Counted from the first letter of the stretch, positions 16,802 to 26,216 are shown. The stretch: 64,000 bases of DNA from an uncultured Rhizobiaceae group bacterium (GCA_947501445.1 CANMVS010000003.1:186001-250000); one strand, 5' to 3'. Numbers and translations are program-made. Notes: generated by a model from the letters alone, not told the origin.

Positions 16802-18277
16802 TCAGACCGCAGCATTGAAACGGTCAATCATACCATCCCAGACGGGCACAAGACCCGACAAGCCGTCCCAGTAAGACTGATCGCGGCGACGGTCGAATTC
16901 CTCCAGCGACGTACCCTGTTGCTCAACCCAGGTGTAGTATCCAAGATTGAAAATCCGCTCGCGGTCAAATCGCCCAAGTTCCTGCACATGATCAATACCT
17001 GCACCCAGAATGTTCTGGCCAAAGGCTTCAGCGGCCTGCACCTCGTGAAACCCGTTGCCATAGTGCTTGTTTTCGGCGATGGACATCTCGGTGTGATACA
17101 TGTCGGCACCGTCAGTCGCCACTGTCAGGACAACATCATTTGCCCCTAGATCCATATATTTTGCATATTTGATCGCGCCCAGAATATTGGCGATAGATGA
17201 CAGACCCAGATCGCCCAGCGCTGCGATTTGTGCCTGTGTCAATCCTCTATAGGTGGCCAGATATCTGCGGCCCGGTGTGGTATTGAATACGAGATTGAGC
17301 CTGTCGCAGGCTCCATCGGACACGCCAATGACAAAGTCAGTGCCCATGACATTGTGGATCAGGGGAATGTGCTTGTCACCGATCCCCTGAATATTGTGTT
17401 CACCATAGCCGTTATACAGCATCGTCGGGCATTCCAGTGCCTCGATTGCGCCGGTATGGGTGCCCAAAGCCTGTTTCAGATGATCGCCGGCTGCCAGGGT
17501 TCCTGCCGAACCCGTCGCTGCGACAAAGGCGCGGGCCGTCAGATTGCCATTCGAATTCACGTGATCGAAAATCCGTTGCATGGCAGCACCCGTTACCGAC
17601 CGATGGATGATATAATTCCCATATTCGCCAAACTGGTTCAGGATCAGATTTTCCGGGTTCCTCGATAAATCGTGACAGGCGTCATAAATCTCCTTGACGT
17701 TGCTTTCGGTGCCCGGCGTTCGATAAATATCATCCGGATTGGCCAGCCAGCGATTGAGCCAGTCAAAACGTTCCTGGCTCATGCCTTCCGGCAGAACCGC
17801 GATCGAACGGCATCCCAATAGTGTGGCGATGGCAACACCACCACGACAGTAGTTACCGGTGGATGGCCACACGGCCCGGTGCCTCGTGGCATCAAATGCC
17901 CCGGACAGCAGCCGCGGGATCAGACAGCCGTAGGCGGCCAGAACCTTATGTGTATTGATCATCGGAAACCGATTACCCAGGGCAACGACGATCTTTGCCG
18001 TAACCCCGGTCAAGTCCTGCGGCAGCACGATATGTTCAGGCACCTGCGTCAGGCATCGACGGTCAGCGCCGTTGTGCCAGTGTACCCGAAAAAGGTTGCG
18101 GGGATCTGGCGTATCCGGGTCGGCATCCGAAATTTCCGCCATTTTGGTTGCCAGATTGGCAGGTGGATCCGCAAGGTCCGAAATGCGCGGCAAGACCAGC
18201 CCCACACCCTGCAGGTGTTCGATATTCCTGTCATATGCCTTTTTATCGACAATGTCGGTTTCCAACCCCGGGATCAT
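16802..18277 (-). CDS. PLP-dependent cysteine-synthase-like lyase/synthase (fold type II)
   Basis: A 491-residue fold-type II pyridoxal-phosphate protein related to cysteine synthase and threonine dehydratase. The substrate-carboxylate loop is STGNYCRGG, and the likely PLP lysine is in NTHKVLAAYG. It is longer than cysteine synthases (about 310-330 residues), with an extended C-terminus. I took the ATG at 18277, 5 bases after a perfect AGGAGG; the TTG one codon earlier is not needed. The gene lies between an FAD dehydrogenase and a BisC-type reductase on the same strand. It may eliminate a leaving group from an amino acid released by its neighbours, but the reaction is not identifiable. An inverted repeat lies just upstream. 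Confidence 0.78.
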   Translation of the reverse strand: MIPGLETDIVDKKAYDRNIEHLQGVGLVLPRISDLADPPANLATKMAEISDADPDTPDPRNLFRVHWHNGADRRCLTQVPEHIVLPQDLTGVTAKIVVALGNRFPMINTHKVLAAYGCLIPRLLSGAFDATRHRAVWPSTGNYCRGGVAIATLLGCRSIAVLPEGMSQERFDWLNRWLANPDDIYRTPGTESNVKEIYDACHDLSRNPENLILNQFGEYGNYIIHRSVTGAAMQRIFDHVNSNGNLTARAFVAATGSAGTLAAGDHLKQALGTHTGAIEALECPTMLYNGYGEHNIQGIGDKHIPLIHNVMGTDFVIGVSDGACDRLNLVFNTTPGRRYLATYRGLTQAQIAALGDLGLSSIANILGAIKYAKYMDLGANDVVLTVATDGADMYHTEMSIAENKHYGNGFHEVQAAEAFGQNILGAGIDHVQELGRFDRERIFNLGYYTWVEQQGTSLEEFDRRRDQSYWDGLSGLVPVWDGMIDRFNAAV

Positions 18278-18301
18278 CAAAACCTCCTGATTTATGCCAG
18301 T

Positions 18302-18318
18302 ACCTGTAATTCACAGGT
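18302..18318. promoter_or_regulatory. Inverted repeat before the PLP-enzyme gene
   Basis: ACCTGT and ACAGGT face each other across five bases, 25 bases upstream of the start codon. It could be an operator or a small leader hairpin. A second palindrome, GATCAA-A-TTGATC, lies at 18364-18376 in the same 130-base gap. Confidence 0.3.
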
Positions 18319-18397
18319 TAGTGGGCATCCAGGAGGGGAATTCGCAAAAAAACAACGAAACGTGATCAAATTGATCGCAATTTCACTGAACGCCGTC

Positions 18398-18417
18398 GTT
18401 TGCCTGTTCAGGCAAAC
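18398..18417 (-). repeat. Perfect hairpin spanning the stop codon of the FAD dehydrogenase gene
   Basis: Nine bases GTTTGCCTG pair with CAGGCAAAC across a two-base gap, and the TGA stop (18408-18410) lies inside the hairpin. No U-tract follows, so it is not a standard terminator. It could stabilise the 3' end of the upstream message or tune expression of the next gene. Confidence 0.6.
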
Positions 18418-20858
18418 ATGCGCTTGCTATCAGGATCATAAAACGGAGCCAGGCTGACGTCGGCGGCGATTTGCCGGCCTTCAACCATGACCGAATAGTC
18501 ACCATTGTGAATTGCACGCTTGTTCGTTTCACCATCGGGCAAAGATATCAGACAGAGCCCGACCGCGGCACCGGCAGTCCGACCATAAGCGCCAGCAGTC
18601 ACAAAGCCGACAACGTTACCGTCTCGCAGCACCGGCTCATTGTGATGCAGCAGGGGAGCCGCGTCGCGCAGTTTGAGCGAACACAAAAATGGACCTTTAT
18701 TCGTGGCTTTACGTTCCAGATAGGCGTCGCGGCCGATAAACGCGATCTCCTTCTTCGGTTTGCAGACGAATTCCAACCCAAGTTGATGCGGTGCTTCGGT
18801 ATAGGCCATGTCGTGCCCCCAATGGACAAAACCCTTCTCAATGCGCAATGCATTCAGGGCCTCGCCCCCGATCAGTCGCAGGCCGAATTCCAGTCCCGCA
18901 TCCTTCAGTATCTCAAAGACATGTTCGGCAAAATCCGGCGTGACAAAGATTTCCCAGCCAAGTTCGCCCGAATAGGACAGACGCTGTGCGGTGACACGGG
19001 CATGGCCGATATAAAACGTCCGATGATGGTTAAACGGGAAGGCCTGATTTGACACATCCTCATCACACACAGACGCCAGCAGGTCACGGCTCCTGGGCCC
19101 CATGATTGCAAGCACACCATATGATGTTGTGACATCGTGCAGACGAACATCTTCACCCGGTTGGAGGTGATCACGCAGATGCAGATAGTCACGTCTTGTG
19201 TGCGAGATGGAACTCATCATCATGAAAGAATTTTCAGCGTATCGTGCAACGGTCACATCACTTTCTATTCCACCGCGCTCATTGAGCATCAACGTATAGG
19301 CAAGGCGTCCGACCGGCATCGCCATATTGTTGGTGCAAATGCGCTGAAGAAACGCCTCGGCATCGGCACCTTCGACCATCAGCTTGCCAAGCATGGTGTA
19401 GTCGATCATTGCCACATCTTCGCGTGCGGCCCTTTGTTCTTCCTGCGCAAATTCAAACCAGTTCTGGCGACCAAAACTATATTCATATGCCGGCTCGACC
19501 CCTTGCGGCGCGAACCAGCCCGGCCGCTCCCAACCCTGCACTTCGGCAAAGCAGGCACCATGCTGTTTCAACGCATGGTGAAACGGTGTGCGGCGCAAAT
19601 TGCGGGCGGTGGTACGCTGTCGGTTTGGCCAGTGCATGGCATAGGTCAGTACCAGCGTTTCAGGGGCACGTTCCTGCAGATACATGTCACGTGCCTGAAA
19701 GGCTTCGCAGCGTTTGGGATCCATTTCGCTCAGATCCATCGGTGGATGGCCGTCCATGATCCACTGGGCCAGTGCCCGTCCGGCTCCGGGGCCCGACTGA
19801 ATGCCGGTGGAGTTGACCCCGGCCAGAACGAAGTATCCCTTTACATCCGGGGCTTCGCCAAGCGTAAAACGGCCATCATGAGAATAGCTCTCCGGTCCGT
19901 TGAAAAAAGTACGTATTCCGGTTTCCTGCAGCAGCGGCACCCGGTTCATCGCCAGTTCCAGAATATCCATCACGTCGTCCTCAACGAACGGAAGTGAATC
20001 GAAACAGAAATCTTCCGGAATTCCCTGCATGCCCCAGGGCTTGGCCTGATTGTGGGCAAAGCCAAACAATAATTTCCCCGCGTCTTCCTTGAAATACGTC
20101 CCATCACAATAGGAGCGCAACACGGGCAGATCGTTCGGCAGGTTCTCAATGGTTTCAGTAACCAGATAATAATGCTCACAGGCGTGCAGTGGCACACCTA
20201 CACCGTTTTGACGTCCCAGATCGCGCGCCCACATGCCGGCACAATTGACCACGAAATCGGCGGTGATAGTCCCCTGATCTGTGCGCACACCACTGGCCCG
20301 TCCGTTGCCAACCAACACTTCTTCAACCGCGATACCCTCAATGATTTTTGCGCCGCGACCCCTTGCGCCCTTTGCCAGGGCCATGGTCAGATCAACAGGA
20401 TTTGCAGATCCGTCACTGGGCATGTAAATGCCACCCAATACGCCCTCGGGGTTCATCAACGGCCAGCGTTCTTCTATTTCCGGTGTGCTGAGATAATGGG
20501 CTTCAATTCCGAACAGCGATGCGAAGTCCGCTTTGCGTTTCAACTCGGCAAGACGTTCGTCATTCACCGCGATCGAAATGGAACCCGAGCGTCGGTAGCC
20601 AGGGTTCTGGCCGGTTTCTGCCTCGATGTCCTGTAATAACTCGATGCCGTATTTGGCAAATGCGGTGGTTGCATGGCTGCCCTGAAGCTGCCCGACCAGT
20701 CCGGCCGCATGCCAGGTGGTGCCGCAGGTCAATTGCTTGCGTTCGAGCAATACAACATCACTCCAGCCTTCTTTGGCCAGGTGATAGGCGACCGAACAGC
20801 CGTGAATTCCGCCGCCGATAATGACAACCTGCGCGTGGGAAGGGAGTTTTTTATGCAT
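18408..20858 (-). CDS. FAD-dependent sarcosine/dimethylglycine dehydrogenase-like protein with GcvT domain
   Basis: An 816-residue two-part enzyme. The N-terminal half is a DAO-type flavin oxidoreductase starting with VVIIGGGIHGCSVAYHLAKE; TCGTTWHAAGLVG is the segment that in this family holds the His used for covalent FAD attachment. The C-terminal half is a GcvT-like tetrahydrofolate aminomethyltransferase domain (RRDYLHLRDHLQPGE, then YSGELGWEIFV). This architecture is that of dimethylglycine and sarcosine dehydrogenases, which demethylate N-methyl amino acids and pass the carbon to folate. The ATG at 20858 is used; an upstream TTG at 20885 is dismissed. It follows the EutA-like gene by 38 bases. 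The exact substrate is open, but an N-methylated compound is likely. Confidence 0.85.
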   Translation of the reverse strand: MHKKLPSHAQVVIIGGGIHGCSVAYHLAKEGWSDVVLLERKQLTCGTTWHAAGLVGQLQGSHATTAFAKYGIELLQDIEAETGQNPGYRRSGSISIAVNDERLAELKRKADFASLFGIEAHYLSTPEIEERWPLMNPEGVLGGIYMPSDGSANPVDLTMALAKGARGRGAKIIEGIAVEEVLVGNGRASGVRTDQGTITADFVVNCAGMWARDLGRQNGVGVPLHACEHYYLVTETIENLPNDLPVLRSYCDGTYFKEDAGKLLFGFAHNQAKPWGMQGIPEDFCFDSLPFVEDDVMDILELAMNRVPLLQETGIRTFFNGPESYSHDGRFTLGEAPDVKGYFVLAGVNSTGIQSGPGAGRALAQWIMDGHPPMDLSEMDPKRCEAFQARDMYLQERAPETLVLTYAMHWPNRQRTTARNLRRTPFHHALKQHGACFAEVQGWERPGWFAPQGVEPAYEYSFGRQNWFEFAQEEQRAAREDVAMIDYTMLGKLMVEGADAEAFLQRICTNNMAMPVGRLAYTLMLNERGGIESDVTVARYAENSFMMMSSISHTRRDYLHLRDHLQPGEDVRLHDVTTSYGVLAIMGPRSRDLLASVCDEDVSNQAFPFNHHRTFYIGHARVTAQRLSYSGELGWEIFVTPDFAEHVFEILKDAGLEFGLRLIGGEALNALRIEKGFVHWGHDMAYTEAPHQLGLEFVCKPKKEIAFIGRDAYLERKATNKGPFLCSLKLRDAAPLLHHNEPVLRDGNVVGFVTAGAYGRTAGAAVGLCLISLPDGETNKRAIHNGDYSVMVEGRQIAADVSLAPFYDPDSKRMFA

Positions 20859-20896
20859 AGTCTGGAGGGTCCTGTCTGTCCGCAATGGATGGATTG

Positions 20897-21679
20897 TCAG
20901 CCGTGGTTTGCCAGTTGTTTCTGAAAAAGCCGCCCGGTGTCCTGCGGGCAGTCATTGATGCCGGCAAGGCGTTTGAGATGCCAGGCCAGCGCCTGATTGC
21001 TTGAGATGACGGGCTTGCCCAATTGTGCCTCGGCGACGGAAATTATCGGCAGGGCCCGCAGGCTGGTGCATGAAATAAACACGCCGTCACAATCCTCGCG
21101 CGCACCGATTTTCAAAACCGCATCCAAAATGCTCTGCGAGGAGATCCGTGCAACAGTGAAGTCATCTGACTGATTGAAAGAGGCAACGGCATTGGTTCGA
21201 AAACCGGCTGTCTGAAGATTTTCCTGCATTTGGGCGGTAACCGAAGCGGCATAGGGCGTGACAAGTGCGATCCGCTTTAGACCAAGCGTCGAGAGAGCGG
21301 CTTTGCACGCTGTCAGCGGGTTACTGATTTTCGCCTTCGGATGGAGCTGCCGAATGAGTAGCTCAACCCTGTCCTCACCAATCAGGGTGGCTCCCGAAGT
21401 ACAGCAGTAGCCAATTGCATTGAAATCGAATTGCTGCGGCAACAATGCTGCGGTCTGCGGGAGATTTCTTTCCATGTCACGAAGTGTTTGCGGTGTGACA
21501 TCCATCGCATTGGCGATGCGTGCATGATAGAGCGCCACCCCGTCACCATGCATGAGCGTCGCAAACTCATGTTCTATTGTCTGATCGGTCTGTAAAATGA
21601 TCAGGCCGATCCGTGCCTTTTGTCCAAGGCCGGCATCCGTTTCGAACGGCAGGGATTCGATATGTGGTTTCGTCGTCAT
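20897..21679 (-). CDS. Asp/Glu racemase-superfamily protein, EutA / maleate isomerase-like
   Basis: A 260-residue protein of the Asp/Glu/hydantoin racemase superfamily, closest by motifs to maleate isomerase, arylmalonate decarboxylase and the ectoine-utilisation protein EutA. Two catalytic cysteines are expected: one in AIGYCCTSGATLIG, the second in GVFISCTSLRALPII. LKRIALVTPYAASVTAQM is the usual central motif. The ATG at 21679 follows an AGGA site; earlier in-frame starts run into the operator palindromes. It heads a leftward operon divergent from the HutC-type regulator. The cluster lacks eutB and eutC, so a role in ectoine breakdown is not supported directly, and the product name should stay generic. 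Confidence 0.75.
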   Translation of the reverse strand: MTTKPHIESLPFETDAGLGQKARIGLIILQTDQTIEHEFATLMHGDGVALYHARIANAMDVTPQTLRDMERNLPQTAALLPQQFDFNAIGYCCTSGATLIGEDRVELLIRQLHPKAKISNPLTACKAALSTLGLKRIALVTPYAASVTAQMQENLQTAGFRTNAVASFNQSDDFTVARISSQSILDAVLKIGAREDCDGVFISCTSLRALPIISVAEAQLGKPVISSNQALAWHLKRLAGINDCPQDTGRLFQKQLANHG

Positions 21680-21731
21680 TGACACAGATCCTGCTTTTAA
21701 TAGGTAGGTCATCATGGCACACGTATATGCG

Positions 21732-21766
21732 CTGGTATATACCAGTTGAATCTTGGTATATACCAA
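21732..21766. promoter_or_regulatory. Two tandem 14-bp palindromic operators of the divergent promoter
   Basis: CTGGTATATACCAG at 21732-21745 and TTGGTATATACCAA at 21753-21766 are both perfect palindromes sharing the core TGGTATATACCA. Their centres are 21 bases apart, two helical turns. They lie 53 bases before the EutA-like gene and 40 before the regulator gene. HutC-branch GntR regulators bind short palindromes of this type, so autoregulation plus control of both operons is the natural reading. Confidence 0.85.
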
Positions 21767-21806
21767 ATGGTGTGTTAGGAAAAGAAAAATTTGGAATCAT
21801 GCTATA

Positions 21807-22559
21807 ATGTCTCAATCCCTGCCCCAAACATCCGCCCCGTCTCCGCGCTTCAGACAGATTGTCGAGCACCTGAAACGCGAGATCATCAGCGGCAGGCTGC
21901 CAGTCCATTCCGCCCTGCCGTCAGAACGGGTTGTAGCGCAGCTTCATGGGGTCAGCCGGATGACCGCACGCCGTGCGCTGTCTGCGATCGAAATCGAAGG
22001 CCTGGCTTATAGCGAAGGGCGCAAAGGTCGTTTCGTCTCACCCAGGCGCCTGAAATATGATATCAGCAATCTGGTCAGTTTCGCAGCTGATGCACAATCA
22101 AAGGGTACTGATCTTGAGATTGAGCTCATTTCGCAGGCAACGATCCCGGCTGATCAAAAGACGGCTGCTGCCCTGGGGGTGGCGGTCGGAGAAGCGCTGC
22201 ATGAATACACGCGCCTGTTTCGCAGCGCAGGACATGCCACCTTCATAGAGAGCGAATACGTCATAGCGCGACGATTTCCGGACTTGCTCACGCATGATCT
22301 TGGCCAATCCTCGACCCTGTTGCTGGAGCAACAATATGGAGCAATTGCACATACCGGTGACATCGTCATTCGCATGCGTGCCCTGCACACGGACGAAGCC
22401 AGATTACTGGGGCTGACAACCATTCAGTCTGGCATCGAACTGGAGCAGGTAATTCGCGATGAGGCCGGAAAACCGTTCTGCTTTGGCCGGCAGATATGGC
22501 GCGGGGAATTGGCCGAGTTTTCGGCGAAGGCGATTGTGAACCGGGGCGCGACACAGTAA
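21807..22559 (+). CDS. GntR-family (HutC/UTRA branch) transcriptional regulator
   Basis: A 250-residue regulator. Residues about 10-75 form the GntR winged helix (FRQIVEHLKREIISGRLP, then LPSERVVAQLHGVSRMTARRAL), and the C-terminal 150 residues match the UTRA ligand-binding domain of the HutC branch (HEYTRLFRSAGHATFIESEY, then IELEQVIRDEAGKPF). The ATG at 21807 gives the normal family start; the preceding ORF extension lies inside the operator. It is divergent from the EutA-like operon and probably represses both directions through the two adjacent palindromes. The effector is likely a substrate or intermediate of the surrounding pathway. A 156-base gap without a recognised feature separates it from the next gene. 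Confidence 0.9.
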   Translation: MSQSLPQTSAPSPRFRQIVEHLKREIISGRLPVHSALPSERVVAQLHGVSRMTARRALSAIEIEGLAYSEGRKGRFVSPRRLKYDISNLVSFAADAQSKGTDLEIELISQATIPADQKTAAALGVAVGEALHEYTRLFRSAGHATFIESEYVIARRFPDLLTHDLGQSSTLLLEQQYGAIAHTGDIVIRMRALHTDEARLLGLTTIQSGIELEQVIRDEAGKPFCFGRQIWRGELAEFSAKAIVNRGATQ

Positions 22560-22715
22560 AATTGCCGCTGGAAAACTCCCGCTAATTGATTGTCGCTCCG
22601 AAAAAGATCGTTGTTACGGACAATCGGGAGAAATTTTATCACGCGTTGATGGATTATTTACGACCATATTCGGCTCTGATACGTACCCTGTCAGTTGCTG
22701 CCTGAAGGATTGGTC

Positions 22716-23867
22716 ATGGATGAATTTCACAATAAGCTGACTGAGCTGCGCCGTAGCTTTCACCGCAATCCGGAACTGGGTTTCAAGGAAGAACGCACCA
22801 AAGCCAAAGTCGCCACAATCATGCGTGATTTGGGCCTTGAGGTGCATGAGGGGGTCGGCGTGGTTGGCATCCTGAAAGCAGGTGGTGGCAACCGGGCAAT
22901 TGGACTCAGAGCGGATATGGATGCGCTTCCGATTCAGGAAATGAGCACCCATGACTACGTGTCTCAATCTCCCGGCGTCATGCATGCCTGCGGCCATGAC
23001 GGACATACAACCATGTTGTTGGGCGCGGCAGAACTGCTGACACAAAATCCGAATTTTGACGGTACTGTCGTGTTCCTTTTCCAGCCCAATGAAGAACATG
23101 GGTTGGGTGCGAAGGCGATGATCAGGGAAGGGGTGCTGGAGCGGTACCCGATCGACGAGGTCTATGCCATTCATAACCTGCCCGGTGCACAGACAGGCCA
23201 GGTGTCGACGCGACCGGGACAGATTTGCTCCAGCGAAAGTCTGTTTGAGATCGAAATCACCGGCAGGGGCGGACATGCATCAATGCCACAGGCCGGTGTG
23301 GACGCGATTACCGTCGGAACCGAAATGGTGCAGGCTTTGCAGACCATCGTTTCGCGCAAATTGGCACCGGGTGCGGGCGCTGTTGTTTCGGTGACGGAAT
23401 TCCTGACTGATGGTCAGCGCAATGTGCTGCCCGGTAACGCGACGCTCAAGGGAGATGTCAGAGCGCGGCTGCCCGAGGATCGCGATACCATTGAGAAACT
23501 GATGCGGCAGATTGTTGATGGAATTGCCGGGGCTCACGGGGTAAAGGTCAATGTGATTTTCAACACGGAGTTCATCGAGACCATCAATGCCGTACAACCT
23601 ACCGATGCTGTCATTCGCGCCGCATGTGCCGCAGGGCTCAAGTCCATTGGCGACCGCCCGCCAATGAGTTTTTCCGAAGATTTTGCCCATTTCAGTGCAG
23701 CCGTTCCCGGCTGTTTTCTGTTGCTGGGCAATGGCGAGACCGGCTCGCATGGCCAACCGCTTCATTCGGCAGATTATGATTTTAACGATGCGCTATTGCC
23801 AATTGGTGCCGCCTTTTGGGCGGAACTCGTTCGCGATCGTCTCCCAGCCAGACAGGAAGACCAATGA
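22716..23867 (+). CDS. M20-family amidohydrolase/deacylase
   Basis: A 383-residue zinc aminoacylase of the M20D type (hippurate hydrolase, N-acetyl-diamino-acid deacetylase, YgeY-like). Metal ligands are recognisable in GLRADMDALPIQE, MHACGHDGHTTMLLGAA, FLFQPNEEHGLGAK and YAIHNLPG, with the late HSADYDFND histidine. The dimerisation-domain motif GRGGHASMPQAGVD is also present. The ATG at 22716 follows AAGGA. Its last four bases overlap the start of the diaminopropionate ammonia-lyase gene (ATGA), so the two are translationally coupled. It probably removes an N-acyl group from the substrate of that lyase. This is inference from coupling and from the similar ygeX-ygeY pairing in enterobacteria. 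Confidence 0.87.
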   Translation: MDEFHNKLTELRRSFHRNPELGFKEERTKAKVATIMRDLGLEVHEGVGVVGILKAGGGNRAIGLRADMDALPIQEMSTHDYVSQSPGVMHACGHDGHTTMLLGAAELLTQNPNFDGTVVFLFQPNEEHGLGAKAMIREGVLERYPIDEVYAIHNLPGAQTGQVSTRPGQICSSESLFEIEITGRGGHASMPQAGVDAITVGTEMVQALQTIVSRKLAPGAGAVVSVTEFLTDGQRNVLPGNATLKGDVRARLPEDRDTIEKLMRQIVDGIAGAHGVKVNVIFNTEFIETINAVQPTDAVIRAACAAGLKSIGDRPPMSFSEDFAHFSAAVPGCFLLLGNGETGSHGQPLHSADYDFNDALLPIGAAFWAELVRDRLPARQEDQ

Positions 23868-25057
23868 CAGACTTTTTTCCAGCCGCCCACCTCGGGCATG
23901 TCGCCTTCAATGCGCAACAGGGCGATGCCGCTCTGCGCATTCTGTCACAACAGGATTTTAACAACGCCCGGACAGAGATCATCGAATGGACGGGCTATGA
24001 ACCGACCCCTTTGGTCACGCTCCCGGCGCTGGCTTCAAAGGTCGGTGTTGGTGCAATCCTCTACAAGCATGAAGGCCCCCGGTTTGGTCTGGGAAGTTTC
24101 AAGGCTTTGGGTGGATCCTACGCGGCACAATGTGTTCTGCAACGCGAGTTAACCCGGCAGACCGGACAGCAGGTAACACTCGCTGATGTCCGCACCGGTA
24201 AATACAGGGCGGAATGCGCTGGCATTACACTGGTCTCTGCCACCGATGGCAATCATGGCCGTTCGCTTGCCTGGGGTTGCCAGTACTTTGGCGCCCCGTG
24301 TCGGATCTACATTCATGCACAGGTCAGTGAAGGCCGCGCGACAGCGATGCGCGATCTGGGAGCGGACGTGATCCGCATCAAGGGCGATTATGACGCATCG
24401 GTGGCCCTGGCCAAGAAAGAGGCCGAGGAAAACGGCTGGTTTGTTGTGTCCGACACATCCTGGCCGGGTTATTCGCAGCCGCCGCGTGATGTCATGTCAG
24501 GTTACGGGGTCATGACACAGGAAATCTGTGATGCACTTGATCAGCCACCAACCCATATATTCCTGCAGGGTGGGGTCGGCGGACTTGCTGCCGGTGTGAT
24601 CGCCGGATTGCGCCAACATTGGGGTGACAATGCACCCCGGGTTATTATTGTGGAACCGGAACTGGCTGCCTGTCTGTTTGAAAGCGCCCGTAACGGCGCG
24701 GCGACCAGCGTCACGATTAACGAGGAAACATTGATGGCGGGTCTGTCCTGCGGTGAACCGTCTGAACTTGCCTGGGAAATTCTGGCCGAAGAGGCTTCGG
24801 ATTTTCTGACTATTCCGGAATCCGTCGTGGCACCGGCAGTGCGCTTGCTGGCCAGGCCGCTGGAAGGTGATCAGGCCATTGAGGCCGGAGAAAGTGCTGT
24901 CGCCGGGCTGGCGGCGCTAATTCTTGCCCGGCAGAAACCCGAGATTTCTGCCAAGCTCGGTCTTGATGCCGGTTCGCGGGTACTGCTGATCGGTTCAGAA
25001 GGCGTGACCGACCCGGTGATCTTCACCGCCATTATGGAGGGGCGTGATGCGGCCTGA
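23864..25057 (+). CDS. dpaL: Diaminopropionate ammonia-lyase
   Basis: A 397-residue fold-type II PLP enzyme that converts 2,3-diaminopropionate to pyruvate and two ammonia. The PLP lysine is K80 in RFGLGSFKALGGSYA, the diagnostic motif of this family. The glycine-rich phosphate loop is LQGGVGGLAAG, and substrate loops include ATDGNHGRSLAWG and SDTSWPGY. Length agrees with the enterobacterial enzyme (about 398). The ATG at 23864 overlaps the M20 gene stop (ATGA) and has an AGGA site; an earlier ORF start at 23816 lies inside the M20 gene. The M24 gene start overlaps its 3' end. The gene therefore sits in the middle of a coupled trio. Confidence 0.92.
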   Translation: MTDFFPAAHLGHVAFNAQQGDAALRILSQQDFNNARTEIIEWTGYEPTPLVTLPALASKVGVGAILYKHEGPRFGLGSFKALGGSYAAQCVLQRELTRQTGQQVTLADVRTGKYRAECAGITLVSATDGNHGRSLAWGCQYFGAPCRIYIHAQVSEGRATAMRDLGADVIRIKGDYDASVALAKKEAEENGWFVVSDTSWPGYSQPPRDVMSGYGVMTQEICDALDQPPTHIFLQGGVGGLAAGVIAGLRQHWGDNAPRVIIVEPELAACLFESARNGAATSVTINEETLMAGLSCGEPSELAWEILAEEASDFLTIPESVVAPAVRLLARPLEGDQAIEAGESAVAGLAALILARQKPEISAKLGLDAGSRVLLIGSEGVTDPVIFTAIMEGRDAA

Positions 25058-26216
25058 GACACCGGCACGCGGCTTTCAGGAAGGCGAATTCGCCGCCCGG
25101 ACGCACAAGGCACAGGCCCTGATGGCGGATCAGAACCTTGATGGTCTATTGCTGATGAGCGAGCCCGACGTGCGCTACTTCAGCGGCTTTCAGACCCTGT
25201 TCTGGCAGAGCCCCACACGGCCCTGGTTTCTGTTCGTGCCAGCGCAGGGCAAACCGGTCGCCATTATTCCCGAGATTGGCGCGACGCTTATGCGGCAAAG
25301 CTGGATTAAGGATATCCGGACATGGAGCGCGCCTGCCCCGGCGGACGATGGCATCAGTCTGCTGACAGAGCTGCTGTTGCCGCTGGCGGCAAAGCAGGCA
25401 AGACTGGGCGTACTGAAAGGGCATGAAACCTCGCTGAGAATGCCTCTGGGTGATTGGGAGCGGCTGACCGCTGGTCTTGCCGGGTTGGAGATTGCCGATG
25501 CGACCGGGCTGGTGCAGGGGCTGCGCATGGTAAAATCACCCGCTGAGATTGAAAAACTGACACATATTTGCGCCATCGGATCGGACACTTTTGCCAGGGT
25601 TCCTGAATTTGTGGCAGAGGGCAGCCCTCTGGAGGAGGTCTTTCGATCCTTTCGTCGCGAAGCACTGGCGCAAGGGGCGGACGACGTGCCCTACCTTGTC
25701 GGTTCGGCCAATCAGGGTGGTTATGGCGATGTCATTTCGCCGCCGTCTCGCCGCCCGCTTCAGGCGGGTGATGTTTTGATGCTGGACACCGGTGCGACCT
25801 GGGATGGTTATTTTTGCGACTTTGACAGAAACTGGGCCATTGGACAGGCAGATGATATGGCCCGGCGAGCCTATGATGTGCTCTGGCGGGCAACCGAAGC
25901 CGGTATTGAGGCGGCCCGCCATGGCAATACCTGCCGTGATCTGTTTGAAGCCATGCGTGCGGTCATCGCGCAAATGGATGAGAGTGGTGGCGATATTGGC
26001 CGACTGGGACATGGATTGGGTATGCAACTGACAGAACAGCCATCCCACGCCGCCTTTGACGAGACGGTGATTGAGGAAAATATGGTGCTGACGCTTGAGC
26101 CGTCGCTTGGCTACGGCGATGGGCTGATGATGGTGCACGAAGAAAACATCGTGGTGCGTGCAGATGGTGCCGAGCTATTGAGCACCCGCGCTGCACCACA
26201 ATTGCCTGTCATCTGA
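25047..26216 (+). CDS. M24-family metallohydrolase (Xaa-Pro peptidase / DoeA-like)
   Basis: A 389-residue creatinase/prolidase-fold protein. All five dinuclear-metal ligands are visible: Asp in MLDTGATWDG, Asp in CDFDRNW, His in LGHGLGMQ, Glu in TLEPSL and Glu in VHEENIVV, so it should be catalytically active. The N-terminal creatinase domain (about 150 residues) precedes the pita-bread domain. The ATG at 25047 follows GGAGG by 6 bases and overlaps the ammonia-lyase gene by 11. In this fold, some members hydrolyse ring or amidine compounds rather than peptides, for example ectoine hydrolase DoeA. Given the neighbours, a small-molecule hydrolase is more likely than a peptidase. Substrate not determinable. 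Confidence 0.85.
   Translation: MRPETPARGFQEGEFAARTHKAQALMADQNLDGLLLMSEPDVRYFSGFQTLFWQSPTRPWFLFVPAQGKPVAIIPEIGATLMRQSWIKDIRTWSAPAPADDGISLLTELLLPLAAKQARLGVLKGHETSLRMPLGDWERLTAGLAGLEIADATGLVQGLRMVKSPAEIEKLTHICAIGSDTFARVPEFVAEGSPLEEVFRSFRREALAQGADDVPYLVGSANQGGYGDVISPPSRRPLQAGDVLMLDTGATWDGYFCDFDRNWAIGQADDMARRAYDVLWRATEAGIEAARHGNTCRDLFEAMRAVIAQMDESGGDIGRLGHGLGMQLTEQPSHAAFDETVIEENMVLTLEPSLGYGDGLMMVHEENIVVRADGAELLSTRAAPQLPVI

Noticed and set aside
19137-19997. 286-residue plus-strand ORF inside the FAD dehydrogenase gene
   Set aside because: Fully antisense to a well-conserved enzyme, and its composition is that of a shadow frame.
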